A stretch of DNA of 39,691 bases from contig WQXU01000005.1 in the NCBI GenBank assembly GCA_009781635.1, forward strand, positions 77,443 to 117,133, read 5' to 3'. The DNA comes from Treponema sp. Its GTDB lineage: Bacteria; Spirochaetota; Spirochaetia; Treponematales; Breznakiellaceae. Below, in pieces: positions 36,061-39,691 of the stretch; within the stretch, counting starts at the first letter, position 1; each line of letters begins with the position of its first letter. Below the pieces are notes generated by a model. That model was given only the letters and a program-made list of their open reading frames with translations, was not told the origin of the DNA and searched no databases. Made by a program: the position numbers and the translations under genes.

Positions 36061-36277
36061 TTAACGGAGAGAGAGGGATTTGCCTTACATTCAGCAACAT
36101 CCTGTTGCCTCATTCCAAGCCGCCTGCGTGTTGCGCGGCGCATCCTGCGCCAACTTTCTTTCAAAGCAAGGCTTTCGCCTTGGATTTAGACAGCAACACT
36201 TCGGTTCAAATCCCTCAATTAACTCCTAATAATTAATTATTGTTAGTGATTAATTATAATCGCTAATAACAGCTTAA
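36061..36277 (-). mobile_element. tRNA-3'-end-nested element, Ser(GGA) copy
   Basis: In minus-strand order: a 61-nt AT-rich spacer after tRNA-Ser, a perfect 14-nt inverted copy of its T-arm (36203-36216), a 120-nt core, and a 22-bp exact direct copy of the tRNA 3' end (36061-36082, identical to 36274-36295; period 213 bp). The core has hairpins AAGGC-GAAA-GCCTT, GGCGC-AGGAT-GCGCC (36137-36151) and GCAAC-AGGAT-GTTGC (36094-36108). The last and its flanks (TGGAATGAG before it, GTAAGG after) closely match the Trp copy. No recombinase is encoded. The 3' end abuts the nfu leader. Confidence 0.65.
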
Positions 36278-36364
36278 CGGAGAGAGAGGGATTTGAACCC
36301 TCGGTACCCTTGCGGGCACACAGCACTTCCAATGCTGCACCTTCGGCCACTCGGACATCTCTCC
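36278..36364 (-). tRNA. tRNA-Ser (anticodon GGA)
   Basis: 87-nt class II tRNA on the minus strand: acceptor GGAGAGA/TCTCTCC, discriminator G, anticodon stem CAGCA/TGCTG with loop TTGGAAG (anticodon GGA), long variable arm, T-arm GAGGG/CCCTC with loop TTCAAAT. Its last 18 nt are duplicated at 36065-36082. Confidence 0.97.
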
Positions 36365-36377
36365 AGTAACAGGTACA

Positions 36378-36406
36378 ACCTTATCACAAACCTTTAATCA
36401 TTACAA
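36378..36406 (-). promoter_or_regulatory. sigma70-type promoter for tRNA-Ser(GGA)
   Basis: Minus strand: -35 TTGTAA, 17-bp spacer, -10 TAAGGT, 13 nt before the tRNA 5' end. It could also drive the nested element, nfu and the YgiQ gene as one transcript. Confidence 0.55.
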
Positions 36407-36426
36407 TAGCCGTGTAAAAAGGGCTG

Positions 36427-38286
36427 TTAACGCCAAAATTCCCAGGCAAGTATAATTACTGCTAAAATAAGTGAAAGCGACATAGAAAATATATTGAATA
36501 CCCAGCTTGCCTTTGCCGGTTCTTTCTTCCAGTTAGCTGCCATGAAACCAATACAGAGCGGTGTAAAAATCATATACGCAATATTGATGATAAAATGTAT
36601 TGATAGTGACGCATAAGTTGAAAAAGAAAATGCCCGGGCAGCAAGAACTAAATTATTAATAATTACTGCAGCCATTGATGAATAAAGAACGATGTTCAGT
36701 TTTTTTAACAGATTGGAGGGCACACCCTTTTTTTTGTTTCTGACTGCGCCGGTTATTGAAATAATTACAGCCGCCAGTATAAAAAGTACACATCCTGCAA
36801 AAAGTATTGCGCTGCCAAATGTAATGATAAGACTGCCGGCGCTTGTAGGCAGTAAATCGAAAAGTACAATTGAAATGCGGCTGACTTTATCGTCTTTTGT
36901 TTCAACAGCAGCCAGATTAATAATATCTAAAAATTCGAAGCCGCCTGTGTTTTTAAAAACATATGGGCTTACCTGAACAAATACTGCTCCGCCCAAATCC
37001 ATTGTGTTTTCATCAATAGCTTTTACAGGAAATACTGAAAGTGACATCGGCAGCCTTGCAAAACCGGTAAAAGGTTTTCTTGCCATGCTGTACAAGCCGG
37101 CGAACTTGCGGGCATCGGCAAAATTGCCTGTTTTTACAGACGGTTCATGCTCGCCAAAAAGCTCTTTTGTCAGCATGTAACACATAGCCGTTTCGGATGC
37201 CTGATTCGCAAGGACTACAGCGGCGAAGCGTTCTTCCGGAGAAAAGGTAAAAAGGCTGGAAAAAGCGGCAGTGTTCCCGCCGTGTCCAAAAGTTTTTACC
37301 GCGTAAAAATTTTCTATAAAACCATGCGCAATGCCGGGAAAACCTTCTATGAATGAATAACTGCTGGACAGCATTTTATTTAATGTTTTATTATCTTTGA
37401 ACAGAATGCCGCTCTCATCTTCTGCTGACGGCATGAGCGCTGCCAGAAATTTAACAGCATCCTGCGCTGTTCCTATTGCGCTGCCTGCAGGATATAACCC
37501 AATAAAAATCCTCTCATAAGCTGCTGGTACCGGTTTTCCATTTGCATTTATGTGTCCCCTTATCTGTCTGCGTCTTTCACCTACCAGCGGATTATCCGCC
37601 TGAAGCGGGTGAATTGCAGTATCTTTCATGCCAAGAGGTTCAAAAATATTTTTCCATACATATTCATGAAAAAACTGTCCCGATACAAGCTCAACTATGT
37701 AACCGGCAAGAGCGGTGCCGTAATTTGAATATGCAGTGATGGTTCCCGGCATGTAAACCTGTAAGGGTTCGTAAGAAAGTAAAGAATCTTTAAGTGCCGG
37801 AACAGTTTCTGCAGATGCGTAAAAAAGATCAACAACCCGGTCTTCCCACCCTGCATTGTGATTCATAAGGTTATACATTGTTACAGGCTTTTCAAATTTC
37901 AGCTTTTTTAAAAAGTTGTCCGGCAGGTATCCTCGTATATCGCTGTTTAGATCGATCCTTCCCTGTTCTGCCAGCTGCATAACGCTGGTCCATACAAGCA
38001 GCTTTGTTGCAGAGCCCCACTCAAATACTGAATCTGCTGTGATCCTGGTTTCATCCTGTATTGCGTATCCATAAACCTTGTTTAATACAAGTTCACCGTC
38101 TTTTAATATAGCAATAGCTGCTCCGGCAGTTTTAGTACCTATATATATTGAAGCATACTCGTCTACAAAGCGTTCAAGCTCTGATATAGGAATGCCTGAC
38201 GGAGTATAATCCAAAGCTGATGCAAATGGAGTAATCCATATTATCAGTAATGGAATAAGCGCCGGCAGTATTTTTTTTCTCATCAT
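36427..38286 (-). CDS. beta-lactamase-like serine hydrolase with C-terminal membrane domain
   Basis: From ATG 38286 (AAGGAG 8 nt ahead) the product has 619 residues. A signal sequence (LPALIPLLIIWITPFASA) leads a class C beta-lactamase/penicillin-binding-like domain: SATK with Ser92 and Lys95, YSNYG (Tyr186) and FGHGGNT (His335). The last ~160 residues carry about four transmembrane helices. Such fusions are found among secreted esterases and D-aminopeptidases; true beta-lactamase activity is not implied. It is monocistronic and upstream of tRNA-Ser(GGA) on the same strand. Confidence 0.88.
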   Translation of the reverse strand: MMRKKILPALIPLLIIWITPFASALDYTPSGIPISELERFVDEYASIYIGTKTAGAAIAILKDGELVLNKVYGYAIQDETRITADSVFEWGSATKLLVWTSVMQLAEQGRIDLNSDIRGYLPDNFLKKLKFEKPVTMYNLMNHNAGWEDRVVDLFYASAETVPALKDSLLSYEPLQVYMPGTITAYSNYGTALAGYIVELVSGQFFHEYVWKNIFEPLGMKDTAIHPLQADNPLVGERRRQIRGHINANGKPVPAAYERIFIGLYPAGSAIGTAQDAVKFLAALMPSAEDESGILFKDNKTLNKMLSSSYSFIEGFPGIAHGFIENFYAVKTFGHGGNTAAFSSLFTFSPEERFAAVVLANQASETAMCYMLTKELFGEHEPSVKTGNFADARKFAGLYSMARKPFTGFARLPMSLSVFPVKAIDENTMDLGGAVFVQVSPYVFKNTGGFEFLDIINLAAVETKDDKVSRISIVLFDLLPTSAGSLIITFGSAILFAGCVLFILAAVIISITGAVRNKKKGVPSNLLKKLNIVLYSSMAAVIINNLVLAARAFSFSTYASLSIHFIINIAYMIFTPLCIGFMAANWKKEPAKASWVFNIFSMSLSLILAVIILAWEFWR

Positions 38287-38372
38287 AATTATTTCTCCTT
38301 GGCTGACATATATCTTAATACGTGAATGAACAATATAACTCATTTACTGATTTGCGTATACCAATTGCCTGT

Positions 38373-39395
38373 TCATATTGATTTTTCAGCAATCGCGTTT
38401 ATCAGATAACTTCTGAATGTTAAATCATATATTCTTCGTTCTCTTTTTGACCAGTTGTCTTCAAGGGCAAGCCCTGAATAGCCTGACCAGGAATCGTATC
38501 CGCGTTTATTATATTTCTCGATAAACAATCCGTTGTTTTTTCTGAGGTATTCATTTAACGCATGCAGGTGTTTGTAAAACGGGCTGTTTCTTCCAAGCAT
38601 GCCCATGCGTGCGGATAATTCATAAAAGAAGAACCACCACAATCCTATGGATTCACTTATATTCTGATTGAAAGGTCCTGCGATATTTCCTGCCGGAGCT
38701 ACAAGCTGATACTTTGCTTTTATGTATGTAGGCGGAAAAGGCAGCCATTCATAAAGATTACGGTACGCTCTTGTTACCATGGCAATGTTTTCCTGAGTTC
38801 TCCATTTATCCGTAAACGCAAGGACTCTCAGCAGATACATTGTAGGTAAATATTTTTTTTCTGCAAAAATATATTTATTCTTATATGGTACTGCAATGTC
38901 ATTATAGTCCGAGGCTTCGGCAATGTTCCGGAAACTCTGAAGGGCAATATCTATCCATTCATGCATAAAATCATATTTATGCAGCCCGGCCTGGGCAAAC
39001 AACCCTGCTCTGATCATGCCGTAGCCGAAAATGGCAGGAGCCTTGTTCTTTACTTCCTCGCATTCTTTTCCCCACCCGGGAACAAGCAGAATATCAAGCG
39101 CTTTTTTTAAGGGTGCAAAATCCAAGTTCAGCCCCATTTCAAGAAGATAACGCACGCATCCTTCGTGCGTCCATATGTTGCTTTTTGAAGGCGCCGTATG
39201 AAAACGGTTTCCAAAATAACCGTCAGCAGTCTGCCAGTTTAAAATTTGATTAATTCTTTCACCCGAAGTTATTTTTATTATATATTCCTTTTTTTCTTTG
39301 GCTGGAATTTGTTTTTTGATAATTTCTTCCTGCGTTCTTAAAGATATTGAAGGGCAGGCATTCTTTATTAATAAATCCAATACATCAATAGCCAT
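38373..39395 (-). CDS. uncharacterised 340-residue protein, possible alpha/alpha-toroid fold
   Basis: I do not recognise this protein with certainty. It has no signal peptide or membrane helix. Aromatic-rich helical repeats (LNWQTADGYFGNRFH, GYGMIRAGLFAQAG, YNKRGYDSWSGYSG) resemble the repeats of alpha/alpha-toroid proteins such as terpenoid-cyclase or glycosidase-like folds. QTADGYFG and WTHEGCVRYLLEMG recall the start of such repeats. No catalytic motif (for example DxDD) is seen. The ATG at 39395 is 22 bp after tRNA-Ser(CGA) on the same strand and has no good Shine-Dalgarno, so it may be expressed from the tRNA promoter. Confidence 0.7.
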   Translation of the reverse strand: MAIDVLDLLIKNACPSISLRTQEEIIKKQIPAKEKKEYIIKITSGERINQILNWQTADGYFGNRFHTAPSKSNIWTHEGCVRYLLEMGLNLDFAPLKKALDILLVPGWGKECEEVKNKAPAIFGYGMIRAGLFAQAGLHKYDFMHEWIDIALQSFRNIAEASDYNDIAVPYKNKYIFAEKKYLPTMYLLRVLAFTDKWRTQENIAMVTRAYRNLYEWLPFPPTYIKAKYQLVAPAGNIAGPFNQNISESIGLWWFFFYELSARMGMLGRNSPFYKHLHALNEYLRKNNGLFIEKYNKRGYDSWSGYSGLALEDNWSKRERRIYDLTFRSYLINAIAEKSI

Positions 39396-39417
39396 GTTTA
39401 ATTCAGTTATTTAAAAT

Positions 39418-39504
39418 CGGAGAGAGAGGGATTCGAACCCTCGGAGCCCTTGCGGGCTCAACGGTTTTCGAGACCGCCCGATTCAACCGCTCTCGCATCT
39501 CTCC
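39418..39504 (-). tRNA. tRNA-Ser (anticodon CGA)
   Basis: 87-nt class II tRNA on the minus strand: acceptor GGAGAGA/TCTCTCC, discriminator G, anticodon stem GCGGT/ACCGT with loop CTCGAAA (anticodon CGA), long variable arm, T-arm GAGGG/CCCTC with loop TTCGAAT. It has no nested element downstream, although its acceptor and T-stem equal those of tRNA-Ser(GGA). Confidence 0.97.
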
Positions 39505-39560
39505 CTGGACATTTTACGCAGCAAACCTTTTTTATACGCTTGTTGGATATAATGTAATAA

Positions 39561-39680
39561 ATGAAAAGACTTATGTCAATAAAACGTGCTACCAGAGCAA
39601 GTGGGGGCTGGGGTTTAGGGAATAGGGGTTGGGGACTCGCGTGGTTGTTGAAAAACCGGCAGCTGCTACCAAATCGCTAA
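39561..39680 (+). CDS. short Gly/Trp-rich open frame, doubtful
   Basis: A 39-codon frame starting MKRLMSIKRATRASGGWGLG and ending with TAA at 39678-39680. A perfect TATAAT lies at 39548-39553, 7 nt before the ATG, and no Shine-Dalgarno is seen. The Gly/Trp bias comes from a G-run-rich stretch of DNA (39600-39636). It could be a small peptide, but chance is at least as likely. Confidence 0.2.
   Translation: MKRLMSIKRATRASGGWGLGNRGWGLAWLLKNRQLLPNR
39600..39636 (+). other. G-quadruplex-forming motif
   Basis: Five runs of at least three G separated by 2-5 nt (GGGGG CT GGGG TTTA GGG AATA GGGG TT GGGG). This meets the usual sequence rule for an intramolecular four-stranded fold. It lies just downstream of a TATAAT and inside the doubtful small frame. 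Confidence 0.6.
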
Positions 39681-39691
39681 AAATATACGAC

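Noticed and set aside
36036-36164. N-terminal extension of the Nfu frame (MKESWRRMRRATRRR...)
   Set aside because: It translates the tRNA-nested element and the tRNA 3' copy; a ribosome-binding site and the conserved family start lie at 36035.
36427-38286. Antibiotic-resistance beta-lactamase
   Set aside because: SATK, YSN and HGG motifs are shared with esterases and D-aminopeptidases, and the fused membrane domain is not found in resistance enzymes.

Overview
The window looks like a chromosomal segment from a spirochaete, most probably a Treponema-type gut organism. The evidence is the gene order tRNA-Thr, rpmG, tRNA-Trp, secE, nusG, rplK, rplA, rplJ, rplL, rpoB, rpoC; an RpoB with Asn instead of Ser at the main rifampicin contact (the natural-resistance state known in treponemes); a membrane pyrophosphatase; and a secreted xylanase that suits a plant-fibre-fed gut. 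The species assignment is inference.

Layout: 1-1214 holds the start of a beta-CASP RNase-like metallo-hydrolase (minus strand, cut by the window edge). 1353-3545 is the ion-pumping pyrophosphatase. 3546-4286 is gene-poor: a minus-strand tRNA-Leu followed by two tandem ~290-bp repeat units. 4403-7968 has a large AsmA-like protein, a truncated DUF4160 remnant, DUF2442 and DUF1905 proteins. 7972-9552 (minus) has a radical SAM enzyme and purine nucleoside phosphorylase. 9724-11121 is a GH10 xylanase lipoprotein. 11163-23267 is the transcription/translation operon. 23268-28097 has an Fe-S aldo/keto reductase, a zinc/manganese ABC transporter, a HIT hydrolase and a Cys-rich protein. 28104-33015 (minus) holds an NlpC/P60-like protein, NagB, an iron-type binding protein, an OmpA-like protein and a response regulator. 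The right end has a Dus enzyme, a YgiQ radical SAM protein, an Nfu protein, tRNA-Ser(GGA), a beta-lactamase-like membrane protein, an unidentified protein and tRNA-Ser(CGA).

The most unusual signal is a family of small elements (period 203-213 bp) nested at the 3' ends of three different tRNA genes: tRNA-Leu(CAG), tRNA-Trp(CCA) and tRNA-Ser(GGA). All share one plan: tRNA 3' end, a 61-65-nt spacer, a 13-14-nt inverted copy of that tRNA's own T-arm, a 104-120-nt structured core, then a 21-22-bp direct copy of the tRNA 3' end. The core ends in a hairpin with an AGGA-type loop whose stem differs but stays paired between copies. The inverted copy always matches the host tRNA, so the family looks either like a tRNA-targeted mobile element with a re-targetable recognition segment or a family of tRNA-linked structured RNAs. 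I do not recognise it as a known class.

Other points of note are an apparent ATC start codon for rplK, and three genes with the identical arrangement TGNTATAAT-N6-ATG, which predicts leaderless mRNAs.
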